From contig NW_024881278.1 of assembly GCF_018691265.1 (NCBI RefSeq), forward strand, positions 6,197,501-6,261,500: a DNA stretch of 64,000 bases. The letters run 5' to 3'. The notes beneath the pieces were generated by a model. The model worked only from the letters and a program-made list of their open reading frames with translations, was not told the origin of the DNA and searched no databases. Made by a program: the position numbers and the translations under genes. The stretch comes from Tyto alba. Its lineage: Eukaryota; Chordata; Aves; Strigiformes; Tytonidae. Below are positions 47,664 to 60,311 of the stretch, one piece after another. The first letter of the stretch is position 1. Every line of letters begins with the position of its first letter.

Positions 47664-48605
47664 GATGTACGGTGATTTTCTTTAACACTGGTGGCAATAT
47701 GGACCACGACCACACAGATTCAATGCTTCGTGCCTGTTGCCAGACCTGAAGATGAAGCTGCCGGTTATTCTTGCAGTATGTGTAAACACAGGCAGTTGCT
47801 TCTGTTATGCTTTCAGACCTTTTGGCTCCTGTAGATTGAACACACTACTGCAACACAGTCTCCAACATCAATACAGAGACTGAAAGCTAAAAGTAAAAAG
47901 CTAATAGTATCTTATGTACTTCTGAAGTTTCCTCTGCCTCTTTCATGTAATTCCTTTAGCCTTTTAAAACATATTTGAATTTATTTGATTTTCACATTTT
48001 CTCCCTCTGTTCCTTTAATGAAAAGAATTAATTTCTGTACCTTTGAAGAGAGCCCTCTGCTTTCCCATAATGCAAGAGGCTATTTTTTCTTCAAAATGGA
48101 AGTCATAAAAAATGGGAGTCATAATTTTCAAGCCTGAATCTCAGTAACGTGCACAAATACTGGATCTAGAAAATCAAGTAGGTGCTTGAAACCAGAAAAT
48201 GGAAAAGCATGTTTGAACAGAAATGCAGAATTTGCATACCGAACTGTGAACAACATACCTCTTCACCCAACCCAGATTTTTTTTTTTTTTGTAGTATTCA
48301 TATTTCTTTAAGTACACATTTTTGCAAACTACATTATATCGCTTCCATCTACTCTACAGAAATACACCATTAACCCAGCAATACTGAAATTTCACTAGAA
48401 CAAGAGAACAGAGAATTTAGCAACAGGAGGAAGAGTAAACATATATGGCGCCTAAGCTTTGCAGACTTATTTCAGTTATGTTACGCAGACTTCAAATATT
48501 GCTTCATTTGATTTACATCAAAGACGGCATTTTTAATCAACTCAGCAGAGCTAAAAGTCAGGCATGCCAAATACATTTTTTTAAATCGCTCTCCTTGTTT
48601 TTCAG
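47664..48605. other. Unannotated non-coding stretch
   Basis: A 14-T run lies at 48277-48290. Nothing else is recognised. Confidence 0.4.
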
Positions 48606-48772
48606 AAGTGACAATTGATAGCAGATGTCTCAAAACTTCCAGCATCCTTGATACCTATTTCAAAGAGATATCGATAGCTGAAGATCAAACTTCTACAGCC
48701 TCCTTCCACAAAGCATTCTCAAAGATGCTCAAGACTGAAAGGAAATGCAAGACACGGCCTTCACCTAATTGA
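48606..48772 (+). other. Candidate terminal coding segment (54 codons)
   Basis: A strong acceptor (ATCGCTCTCCTTGTTTTTCAG, ending 48605) is followed by 54 open codons to TGA at 48770. The first two bases complete a codon, the same phase as the candidate at 44898. The peptide (VTIDSRCLKTSSILDTYFKE, continuing with a Lys/Arg-rich end) has no motif I know. The first AATAAA-like signal downstream is about 1.1 kb away at 49905. Confidence 0.18.
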
Positions 48773-49415
48773 GACCATTTTAAAAGCACAGTATGGCCTC
48801 TATTAGAGAGATACTATTTTCTTTCCTGTGGAATTCCACGCTGATATATTAAATGGTGACAAACTACTTTGGATCAAAACTCAAGTTACAATATATCTCT
48901 ATAAATAAATATTGGGGGGTTTCCTATAAAACCAGGCTTTCTGCTTTCTTATTCTTCAAAGGAGGGGCACTTGTGGTCTCATTGGCCAGGCTAGAAATTA
49001 ACTGGGGACTTTACACTTCATCCTTCAAGATTGTTCTTCCTTGCTTGTCCTGCATCAATTACAAGGGCAGCAAGCATATGTATTATTCAGCACTGACAAT
49101 TCAAGTTGTAGACACCTCATCATCCCACAAAAATGTCCTCCATAACTGAAACCAGAAGAAACTATCCATAGACTATTCAGTGCTCAAACACAGAAGTAGA
49201 TGAGCAAGAGCAAGGCAGATGCTTTCAACATGAGTAATGACAGAGTTCCTGTTCTGCCAAATGAGCTTTTGTCCTTCCTTATCATTTTAGCAAGTCAACC
49301 TGGAAAACCATCTGCAAAACTGAGAACAAGTAGCAATTTCTTTGTGAAATATGTTAAAAATCACTTCCTTGCAACTTTGGTTGTAACTAGACATATTTAT
49401 CATAGTGTTTTCCAG
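48773..49415. other. Unannotated stretch with an open frame
   Basis: An open frame from 49200 continues into the candidate exon below. Nothing is recognised in it. Confidence 0.35.
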
Positions 49416-49489
49416 GTAGCCCTTTTGAAGATTCTACATTGTACAGAAAATTTTCAAGTTATGCAAACAGCTATAACATCTAAATTTAG
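49416..49489 (+). other. Candidate 74-nt exon
   Basis: The acceptor is TATCATAGTGTTTTCCAG (ending 49415) and the donor AATTTAG|GTAAGC (49490). The segment is open in the frame VALLKILHCTENFQVMQTAI, and the same frame is open back to 49200. Seventy-four nucleotides would shift frame. No family is recognised. Confidence 0.2.
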
Positions 49490-50325
49490 GTAAGCTGTCA
49501 GACATGTAAGTCTGGAGACTTGTAAGCATCCCTGTTTCCAGTTTTTCATGAAACTCGAGGTGTCCCCTGCTTCTCATTCACTCAGAAACTACAAGCATAT
49601 ACGTTCCTCTGTGCTGTCTAGCACATCTATACCTGATCACTCCTTACTAGAATCCAGTGAAAAGGTGCTTACAAATACAACTAAATGCTTTCAGACTTCA
49701 AACACTGTTCAGCATTAGTCCCACTGAAGTACTAGAGAAAGGCTAAGGCAGATTTCCCCTTAACGTTATTTTTTTTCCCTTTTCAGTTGACTTCCATATG
49801 GATAGCAACAGTCCATTGTCAGGCGATAAATTAGAACATCAGAGATAGCCTAACTAGAATGCAATTTATCACTGTAGTACTCCAGTATATATAATTTCTA
49901 TTCCTTAAATAAACATATTTCTTTAAAGTGTCAACATAACCAAGAAATCTGATCTCCTAGACAATATTCCAGGCTTGATGCATTTTTATTGCTCTTCAGT
50001 AATGAAGTTTTAACTCTTGATATATTCCTCCTATTTAACTGCCATTTCAACAAAACTAAAATGATCCATTTCCAAAGTTGATTCAGGCAGAGCCGTGACA
50101 TTCTGCGGAAGAAGGTGCCCAGGTGCTCTCTCTCAAGCATAATGGTGGCTGCTTTCAATAACAGGGGACAGGAGGTGGAAGAGTAAAGAACAAATTTAAA
50201 TGCATGACAGAATTAAGGCTATAAATTCATTTTGCACTAGTTGCACATGTAAATAAGGTGTACCAAGTAACTTTTATTTCTGTATTTGCAGTTTGCAAAG
50301 TAAGTGCTAGTATTATGTAAAGCTC
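49490..50325. other. Unannotated non-coding stretch
   Basis: An acceptor-like TTTTATTTCTGTATTTGCAG ends at 50291. Nothing else was seen. Confidence 0.4.
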
Positions 50326-50390
50326 CCATGTGGTGTAAATGGCATTGCTCTATTAACTTCAGTGAGTCGCCCTTATATACACTCTAGATT
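50326..50390. repeat. Old palindromic interspersed repeat
   Basis: CCCATGTGGTGTAAATGGCA, then TTGCTCTATTAACTTCAGTG and AGTCGCCCTTATATACACTC resemble the 'GGTGTAAATCAGCATAGCTCCATTGACTTCAATGGAG' type of worn palindromic repeat. The two arms are still roughly complementary around the central ATTAACTTCAGT. It is probably related to the elements at 15018 and 19327. Confidence 0.5.
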
Positions 50391-53139
50391 TAATGATGAT
50401 AACTTCTATTCAAAGTTATGACTACAGGAAGAGATTTGAATGAACAACTTCTATCACATTTATACTTGTCATTTGGGATTAGCTAATCCCAGATCAACTC
50501 TGTACATAATATATAATTGCATATCAACAATATCAGCCTGAAAATGTGTCTCACTTCTTCTAGCAGTTTCCCAAGTTAAGCATTTTTTGTCCTGCTAATG
50601 AACCTTTTGTTACAGTGAATATGATTCTGCCAGGAATTTAATGCATGTAAATGTAATGACATAAGAGCATTACATAACCACTCTCCTACAGGAGTTTATA
50701 CAGTACAGAATATAATGAAGCCAGACTATAAATGATGCATATACCTGCAAGGGGAAAGTAGCATTTTTTAATTTAGTGAATTGCTATAAATAACAATGTG
50801 GCAAGAAATGGTTTCAAGTGCTTCAAAATGTTTGGAGAAAGGGATCAATCGATATGCTACTGAATCATTAAATATAAAAGAAAAAGACATCTAGAAGATT
50901 GGAATGTAGTTCCTACTTTCTAAGAAATTTAAAGAGAAAAGCTGTAATAAAAATCTAGAAAAAACCCATCCCACAGTAGAGAATGTTCTCGCTACTTTTT
51001 CCCTCAAATTTTGGAATTAAAGGCACCTGCAACAGGGATTTGACAATTCAGGACCAGACCCTGAAGCTGACTGTTCACATCAGAACACTTCATTTTACAG
51101 CAGCTGGCTCAGTGGACTTACACCTAGCAAATACTAACTTCCACAGCAAAGAAAACAAGCAACTCTTGCAACTTTTCCAGCACTCAAAGTAACTGCTCAA
51201 AATATAAGAAACTCAGCAATCTTTATAGAATAATATCCAAATGAAATTCTTCCGTCTTTGTCCTCTTCACTCCCTCCCTTTCAACTGCACAGATACCTTT
51301 AAAAGAGCAAGAAAAGGTACTATATGTACCTGACATTCGGCTGCAGTAACAGCTTAGGAAACACGTCTACCCCCCTAAAGCAAATAGCCTATTTGTTTAC
51401 ATTTAGAGAACTGAAAAGAATGACTCTTCATCTTGCATAATTCCTGAATTTACCTAAGACAACACTGTAATTTCAAGTATACTTCCTAAAACATTTTGTG
51501 CTATGGTTATTTATGTTATCCTGAGTAAGAAGTACTCCTCTTGTTGTATGCATAAATAAATTAGTGTATAAGCAGACGTTAAAGTGTCTCTATTTTGCAT
51601 ACAACCGCCTCCCTATTTTCCCCCCATCAACTTTGTGTTTGACAGAAGGAATTTCACCTCTGCCCACTCATTCTCATTCTGGTATCGATGAACTCAAGGC
51701 AAAGAACTCACAACTTCTTACTAAAATGAAATTATACTACAGATATTCTTTCTGAATTATAATTTATTGCAGAAAAATTCAAACCAGATATTTCTGAGTA
51801 CCATCAAAATCCAATATTAAAGATGCTTTATTAATTATTATTAGCTAGAATTAAAGCCCATCATTTTAAAGCAATCTTTCAATACGATAAGCCAAAACTC
51901 TTGAAATAATGTCTGTTGAAAAAGTCCACCTGTATCGCAAATTAAACCGTGCTAAAGTAACATTAAGGTGTAATTTAAGACCCTCAAAGTGAGACAGCTC
52001 CAAGTGAAGGCTCAGTACTCTTACCTTGTGAAAAAGGTACTATTCTACAATTATTTTTTTTTTCCTCCAAAATTTTTTACATGAAGAAGCTAATAATGTC
52101 ATGGAAGTTCTGTTTGGAATACAGAAGCAGATAGCACAAACTAATTTGTCATACAAACTGATAATATTTGCACAGCATTTAAAAAGGAAGCAAAGGATAC
52201 AAGATGCCAAACTCTTGGGATCTATGTATAAATTGGACTTATCATCATGCATATTTCTTTGCCATGTAACTCTTCCCTCCCAGTTCCTACATTATAATAT
52301 ACTGCTAAAAAGTGCAGTATAGTTTTTCAGATCCACAGCACTATATATGTCAAGTTCAGAATAATTTTCATGCAGGTACCCACCTGCACATTTTATAAGC
52401 TGATCACAGGTCCCCACATTTGCACATTTTGGACACTAGGAATGATCCCTGCAAGTCCATTCACACAACAGATCAATGAGTTTCTTCCAGAGTAACTTTT
52501 TTCAAAGTACACATAAGATAGCATTTCATCAGCCTCAAGGGCAGATGCGAATTTGGACTGCAAGTATTTACAGCTCTTAGAGATAATGAATACCATATCA
52601 AAACCAGTTCACACCATGTTGTGAGGTTGTATAGTTCTGATCCTGATAAAACATATAATGTCTGGTATAAATAATTATTTTGTTGATTTTATACCTTATC
52701 CCGTTTTGTTCGTATATACAGTGTTAAAAGCTAATATATTATTCAGTAGCTATAAAGGGCCTTTTCTGGTCTTTTCAGTGGTGTTATTGTCTTTCACATC
52801 CTGTCAGAGCATTAAGATGTCATATAACTTTGCAACAATTTACTGCACAAACCAGTATGCACTTCACTAATATTGTATGGATGACTAAGTGTGCTGGCAT
52901 TACTTTATTAAAATACATGCTTTAACAGTCTGCCCAAAGCGTGGGCTAAAGCACAACTGCACCTATGGTAGGAACAAAAGAAAGGAAGCATATTGCTTTT
53001 GAAAAATGATTGCTTAGTCCAATCTCTTCAGAAATATGCAAAAATCAGTCTCTCCCACCATCCCAAAACTGAAGTGCAGGAGACAGGGTGTGTGCGCCCG
53101 TGTATAGTGATTTGGTTTCCACTTTGTAATGCTGTGCAG
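50391..53139. other. Unannotated non-coding stretch
   Basis: A minus-strand donor (ACAAG|GTAAGA near 52024) lacks a good acceptor. Nothing else is recognised. Confidence 0.4.
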
Positions 53140-53325
53140 ATCAGACAAATCTACAGGCTCTGCCTAAATAGATGCACGATAACTCTTGCAAAACACAGTT
53201 ATTTTAACCACTACCAGCAGTTAACAAAAGGATGTTGCCCAGCTATTTACTATTTGCAAGGGACCTCTCCTGTATTTGCATACAGCATACAAGGGTGTAA
53301 AATTGCCAGTTTTATTTTTTTGAAA
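53140..53325 (+). other. Candidate 186-nt coding exon, phase 0-0
   Basis: The acceptor is GGTTTCCACTTTGTAATGCTGTGCAG (ending 53139) and the donor TTGAAA|GTAAGA at 53326. Between them lie exactly 62 open codons, starting and ending on codon boundaries, so inclusion would keep frame. The peptide is Tyr- and Cys-rich (KGCCPAIYYLQGTSPVFAYS) with no known motif. The opposite strand is also open for 115 codons here, which warns that the local composition simply lacks stops. Confidence 0.22.
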
Positions 53326-55374
53326 GTAAGAAACAGTCAGTAAAGTGTCACAGTAAAAATAGATTTTAAACCACCATGTGTACTGTCTAGCCCAAACAAA
53401 CCATTCAAAAAAATAAAAATCACTTTTTACAGATGGTTTTGGACATCCTTTTAACCAGGTAACATAGGAAGACAAACCAGTGGTGCAACAGCACAGATTG
53501 GGGGGGTAGGGGCTGTGATTGGCAATCCTTGATGCTTCTCCAATAAAAATAACAAATACCACCGCCACAATGATAAGCCTCCTTTTAAGAAAATGACAAG
53601 AATATTTTCTATCCTATAGAATGTTTGCATCAATCTTGTACCTGTGGCTTTCACCGTGAGCTGGACTATTACAAGATTGATGATAAGCTCAAACACAATA
53701 CTTGACCTAAATACATTATGTAGCAGTGGATGCCTGTTAAGTAGGTCAGCATGGGCTCTTAAAAGTTATGCAAAACTTATTGCTGCCACACAGCCGGCAT
53801 GTCACTAGTCGAGAAGTATGAGAATCAATTTTATAGGCTGGAGGAAATCTCTTCTCATCATAGGAAAATCTGTTTCGCCATACTTAAAATGTCTTAAATA
53901 CCGGAATATGCTGCTTGTCATATGTCTTTAGGCCTCCAAATGAAATAAAAGTGAGGTGGGCAGCCGATGAAAAGCCTAACAATTCTGAGGATGATCCTGA
54001 GGTTCACATACATGGAAGATTTTTCTCTGAAAATAATTGTTCAGATAAATATTTTCCATTCTTGCAGCCAAACAAATTGTGATTTATGGGATGCATCAGA
54101 CAAGCCTGTCAAGCTAAGGAAGTCTGTATTTAGTAGTGATTAATCAGAGATAGCTATATTATCCCATCTTGATCTTGGAAGCTCTTAAGCAGCATGGTGT
54201 AGAGAGGGCAACTGTACAGAGACTTCTCTGTTGCGGTACCCACATGTGAGGCAGTATAGCCACATGGCACAACAGAGAGAATATTGTACTTGCTAACATG
54301 AAAGGCTAACTGCTTACCCATCACCTTCTAAAGATCTTTGTGTACTAGAGAGAAGAGACTGGATGTGTCTTGCAGAATGAGGAGTGGCTTTCAACAGAGG
54401 AAAGATACAACATGGTGGGAGGTTTTAAACTCGCATTACAAACAAAAGTATCCTTTTGGCATCTTTTGACTTGAAAGCCAATAAGGTCCACTCTGCACTA
54501 AAGCAGTTAGCCATCTGTATGTTCATGCACGACCGAGCATCTAGAGGAGGAAAAGTCCAGCCAGATTCTAGTGGCTCATGTTATTTAAGTCCAAACTTTT
54601 ATAATCCCTAGACTGAGTTGAATTTATAACTTTCATCCACTGGGTATCCTCCCTGTATCAATCCATGATGGCAAAACAGAGAGTGAGCCATTCATGCCTC
54701 AAAAGAGGCTATACAGGGCCTGCCATTCAAATGTTCTATAATAAAAGCCCAGGAAACCAGGATTTTCAGACCCTGTTTCTGTCTCTCAGCAGTTTCAAAG
54801 ACTTGCTATCATTCTCACCATGTCATACTTCCATACACACTTATCCTCAGCCTGCAAGCAGGCATGGCCATGAAGCTGTGGTCACATTGCTGAGTGCTGT
54901 GTATAAACTCCCTATGAAGAAGCCTCTTCTAGACAAGTATGCATGAGTGAGGACTTATACACTACCTCTTTGCATTGCCTCTAACTACACTGAGCAACTT
55001 ACTGACAGATGTCAATAAAAAAAAATAAAAATAGGCTATTTACCAGTAACAAGGACATACCAAGAAAAATAAATCAGTGATAAAAGCAACTTTTTTTCAG
55101 GAGACAGAGTAAATAGGCTGTAGAAGTGTGTCTTGAAAAAGCAAGTCTCATGAAGGCTTTCCACTAGCTTCTCAGTAAAGTAGTTCATGTATGCAAGTTG
55201 CATATTTTAGTTAGCATTTAACTCAGAAGCTTTTCCTTTGAGACAAGTGATTATTTTATTTTTCTGTCTGACCTAGTGAATACTGCAATGCTCCACTATA
55301 CTGTATTTGTGCCCTGCAGGCAGCAATGTCCCACCAACTTTCCACCGAATGCTCATAACACAAGGCAAAATGAC
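53326..55374. other. Unannotated non-coding stretch
   Basis: Unique sequence. A G7 run lies near 53500. No gene or repeat is recognised. Confidence 0.4.
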
Positions 55375-55395
55375 AAAAAAAAAAAAAAAAAAAAA
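55375..55395. repeat. A21 homopolymer
   Basis: An uninterrupted run of 21 A, not followed or preceded by a recognisable retroposon. Confidence 0.95.
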
Positions 55396-55799
55396 GTATT
55401 ATTTTGCATATTGAAAACAAATACATGCTATTGTGTTTCTTCTTTTATTGTTTTGTTATTTCATCATTATTCACCACAGTTCTTGCCTTCATTTGCAGAG
55501 TTTGGGTTTTAATGTAATGGCCATTCAATAAAAATGTTGCTTTTAAGGGTTTGCATATCATCCCATTTTCTCTTCAACCCTTCAGCAACCATATGGCAAG
55601 CAATCAGGTCTGCAATCACTAGGTCCATATTATGTAGAGCATGATTTCAGCATTATGCTATTACCCATCTGTTTCTGTAGAAAAAGACATGAACCCTTGT
55701 ATAAGAGGTCAGTGGTTTCATTGCACACCGTATTCCAGAAATCTATCTCTGTTCACTTGAGATCACTTTCGTGATTTACTGTAGTCTTTTAGGCCAGGC
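55396..55799. other. Unannotated non-coding stretch
   Basis: Nothing recognised. Confidence 0.4.
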
Positions 55800-55834
55800 T
55801 TTTTTTTTCTTTTTTCTTTTTTTTTTTTTTTTTT
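55800..55834. repeat. T-rich tract with two C interruptions
   Basis: Thirty-three T in 35 bases. Confidence 0.95.
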
Positions 55835-56537
55835 AATACAGACAATCAGCTCAATTTGTCTGTCTGTTGTATAAAATTATTTGTAACTGTCATTCTGTGC
55901 ACTTATGCTCTCTTAGTTAAAGATGTTCTCTTGAGATCATGCCATTTTCTTAAATAAGAGACAAAAAAAGAGAGAGGAAGGCTCACCTATTTTCATTTGT
56001 TTAACAGATTAGTCAAGGAATAATGAGGTTTGCTATTCAGCATCAATTCATTTATGAACTAGTAAAATTGTCTCTTTTGCTTTGTTTCTTTGGTTTCATC
56101 AATCCAAAATATGCAAATAGGTATTTGGCTTTCGGTAGAAGAGGAATGCACTGCAAAAGTACAGACATAATGGTAATGGCAGTTTTTAATTTGACCTAGT
56201 ACTTGAATTCTGCCCACAACAAAGGCAAGTCAATGAACTCCGAGTGCAGCCTATCAAGCTTATAGAAGGGGGAGGAAAAAAAAAAAGATTCTAATACCAA
56301 GGAACTTAACTGCAGGCCACTCTGTTAACTGTAACGTGTAACCAGACACTTTAGCTCCCTATCACCCTATCACCATAAAGTCCCTGCCACAATAAAGACA
56401 TACAAACATGTCCAAAATAAAATTCAACATCCCTTAAGCGTTATACTATTCAGTGCCTGTACAACATATTTAACTGGATAGCTACGCTTCACTAGAGAAA
56501 CACAATGGAATTCTCTTTTAAGTAAACCACAAGCTTG

Positions 56538-56542
<5 letters not shown>
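55835..56542. other. Unannotated non-coding stretch
   Basis: Nothing recognised. Confidence 0.4.

Positions 56543-56578
<36 letters not shown>
56543..56578. repeat. A36 homopolymer
   Basis: Thirty-six uninterrupted A, the longest homopolymer in the window. Long runs of this kind are commonly length-variable and hard to sequence. Confidence 0.97.
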
Positions 56579-56583
<5 letters not shown>

Positions 56584-56650
56584 ACATGAAAACCATTCCA
56601 GAACACAAAACTAGCCTTTTTATCCTTCCCAGACTCAGAAGGCTCGTAGC

Positions 56651-56666
56651 AAAAAAAAAAAAAAAA
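56651..56666. repeat. A16 homopolymer
   Basis: Sixteen A, only 72 bp after the A36 run. Confidence 0.95.
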
Positions 56667-59600
56667 GACCTAACATTCAAATAATTTGAAAACATACACA
56701 GAATAAAGACAGAAAGTTATGACAGAGAAATATGAAACCATGTGAGAAAATGTTGAGGTAACCTGATACAGAGACAAAGCATCACATCATGACTTGCTTT
56801 GACAGAAACTGCAAGCACTACAGTAAAGACCAGTCACACCATGTCAGATGCATGACTACATGGTGACATCAAGATGAATAGGAGGAACAGGAAAAGAAAT
56901 GGAGCAAATCCATGCTATCTTGAAGGAATTTTATTAGAAGTTCTAGAAAATAAGAGTGGAAACCTTTCCTACATCCTAGGGAAACAAGGGAATCTGGAGG
57001 AATCAGAATGAAGCAGGCTAGGTCTGGATGATGCTGCCGCTACTGGTGTCTTGACATCTGACAGTAACAGAGGCTGTTATCAGGGAAGAAGAGCTCCGAG
57101 TCAAAGGGCAAGCACAATGTTATGGGAATGTGAACTACCTGGAAAAGCTTAAGAAAGGACTGGGTAAAAATGGGTGTAATTTGTTAGCTATGCACTTCTC
57201 CAAAGTCAATTATTTTGTCGAAGGAAGCTGAAACAAAGAGAAGTTAATTTGGTAAAGTTGAACATAAAATGGATAGAAGAAAGCCATAGAAGCTTCAAAA
57301 ACATCTGCAGTTCATTATGGATGGCAGAAGTGGCTTAAAAGTTTAATTTCCAAGCTTCCTTTGCATAAGCAAGTCCTTAAACATAAAATTCAAGTTGCAC
57401 AGTGAAAGGAGATTTTGCATCTTCACCAACCAGAGCCTCTGGTCAATGTTGGAGAATAACAGGCGACCCAGATCTGTACAGTGGCTTCCACTCACTAATA
57501 CAGATTAAAAAAAATAGATCTGCATTACAGCTCTTGGACAACATTCAATAAGGCTTGTTTAACCCATGAAGCAGTCTGAATGTGGGAGCAGTATGGAAGT
57601 TTGATCCACTAATGGGAAAATTAAGCTTTTGTAATGTATGCTTAAGTATCAAATGCTAAGTGTCATTTCAATAATAAAATCATTAAAGAAATGATACATG
57701 GATATATTAGGCCGATTAGGTAGACATGGACAGATTAGATAGGATGACCACAAAGAATAAAGTAAATATGAAATGGAGAAAAGTAAAGGGCAGAAAATTG
57801 AATCTAAGAGAATATTATAGATATAGGAACTTGGCAAATAACTGGAGCGATTCCCCTGAAGAATGAAATCTTAAGCTGGTCAGAGAAAAATTGGTAATTC
57901 ATTTTTCCATTTTACTTTAATCTTTGACTATATATAGTATAAACACTACAAAAATTAGGGAAAACTTGAAGTGTTCAGAACGTAACTATGGAAATTACAG
58001 GCTGACAACCATCAATTACAGAATAAATTCTATTCAAAAGCAGATGTAATAATAGCTGGCAAGACACATTAATACAGTTTGACCTACAGTTTTATTTACT
58101 TCTTTCAGCAACCTGAATGTCATGGTGCTTACATAAACAATGCTTAATGCTTTGAACTTCAGTAAAACACAGCAAGAGTTAATTAAAATGATACCATCAA
58201 GGCATATCTCTTTCAATATAATAGACAGAACAATAAAGAGAGACTAAGTGTTTATTATAGATTCTAATAATTATTCACGAAAAGCATACAGTGAAAGACT
58301 AATCTTCAATTTTAAAGATAACTTTTTGAGCTGAAAATTCTCCTTGCTTTGATGTTTGCTAGCTGCTGAAATTCACGCATTTGGAAGCAGAGACTTTGGC
58401 AAACAAACCCTTAATACACATGGATAAAAAGCTATTTTCAATAACATTAATGTTTAACGCAAACTGCTAAAAGCATGAAAAGCCAAAGTTAAGGCTGACA
58501 ACTCCATCTTTGGCTTAGAGAATAGAGTTTAAAAAGCCACAGCATCTTATGCCAGAAATGTTGTAAGATTGCATTCTGAATATCCTAGCTTTTGTTTCAT
58601 TTCCTGTTCTCTGATTCTTTCCAATAATGTGTAGACTTGGAAGTTTCTGTTCTGTTTTAGTTTGTTGTTGTTATGATGGGATCGCCTTTGTTCATTTAAT
58701 CAGCAAAAAGCCATCAACATTGAATAACAGGAGAAGATCACGTTACAAAATCTCACGTAACAGTCACGTTTCCTTCCCAGTAGCATCTATGGCCATTGCC
58801 TCAAGCTCCCCCTTTTGCTAGGTAGTAAAATAAACCCCACACCAAAAACATTAAGACTCTCAGAAAGCCTCTGATCTCCTTAACCTTCCTACAAGCATGT
58901 GTGGTGCTCTCTGTCCTTTCTACAAAGACTATATAGTCCCAAGGGAGACCAAACTTCAGTTCATCAGCACCTCAAAATTAATTCAATTTAACAATGGTAC
59001 AGACACCTTGCAAACTTTGTACACAGTAAACATTCAGATTTTGGTACTTACTGAAAACACAGATATGGTTTCTTCCAGATTTATGAATGGCTCTTGCACA
59101 CCTGCCTGCCTCCCCCTCTCCCAGGAGGCAAGCAACACTGCAGGGAGGTAGGTGGTGTGCAGGAGCTAATGATGCACCGGAGTTTGTCCTTAGGGTAACT
59201 GTAAGAGGTAAGATAGAAGGGTGAGGCAGATGCAGATCTGGCCCACGTGAAGTTTTAGTCTGTAGAGTTAGGAAGCTTAAGTATCTTCAAAAAATCCTAC
59301 CTGTTCTGAGGAGAAGGGAAATAAAATACTAGGTGATATCCTCTTGTAAGGAGCCAGGTTTATGTCCATCTCTAAGGTTTACTGCTCAATCAAAGCTAAA
59401 TCCCACATCTGCTTGTCAACAAAGGTGGCCAAGCAAGGGCAATTATCTTCTAAGTAAAAACATTACTTTGGGGAAAGTTTGAACTTTCATTTGTCAGGAG
59501 TATGTTTTTGGTTGGGTGTTTGTTTTGTTTTTTTTTTTTTTCCCTGGGAGGGAGAGATATTATCTTTGAATGAATTCATCTGAAAAAAGAAAGCTGCCTT

Positions 59601-60256
59601 CATCAACTAAGATATATTGGATCTACAACCTCCTGTCCCCCCATTGCCCTTTTCTTTTTCTTCACTGTCACACTTGTCTAACATGCAAGAAGAGAAAGAA
59701 AAAAAAAGAAGGAAAGAGAAGACAATAATAAAACCAAATATTCATTTTCATTTCATTTTTTTAAGATATCAAATGGATTAGAATCTAAAATACTTATTAA
59801 AACTAAATTTCTAAAAATACTGAAGAACTGCTTATAATGCAAAAACATTATTTGAAGAAAACTGGCTTCCAGTGAGCTGGTTACTCTACCTTTGATGTTT
59901 TCTCACAAACACCTTTTTCTAAACTTGTACAACACTGCTCTGTCTTCTGTGCTAGATGAAGCCCTGGCTGTACACAACTCTCCTCTCACATGTCTGTCTT
60001 CTACATGGAGCAGCAGTTGTGTTGCAACTCTTACAATTATCAGTCTTACAATATCTGCATAGCTTTTAATGCCCTCTTTTTTCCAAAACTTTTTCTTAAA
60101 AAAAAAAAAAATCTAGATTTTTCATGTAAGAACTGAATTTTTAGCCTTCACAGTTCCAGAGAAAGAGTCGGAAATGTGATCTCTACACCGTCTTCAGGTT
60201 TGGCCAACAGAAAGCAAATGGGAATCCTAAATATAGTTTTATTTAATGTTCGACAA
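56667..60256. other. Unannotated non-coding stretch
   Basis: The part at 56700-57450 is purine-rich and low in homopolymers, with no open frame of note. A T-run lies at 59528-59540. No gene, RNA or repeat is recognised. Confidence 0.4.
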
Positions 60257-60311
60257 TTTTAGCCCATGAGATTCACATGAGTTTCCTATGAGTTTTAGTT
60301 TATGAGATTCA
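60257..60311. repeat. Short direct repeat, 36-bp spacing
   Basis: TTTTAGCCCATGAGATTCA (60257-60275) recurs as TTTTAGTTTATGAGATTCA (60293-60311) with 16 of 19 bases the same. It is probably a local duplication. Confidence 0.7.

Noticed and set aside
52620..52640. GAGGTTGTATAGTT resembling part of let-7
   Set aside because: The seed half of let-7 is absent and no hairpin partner is visible nearby.
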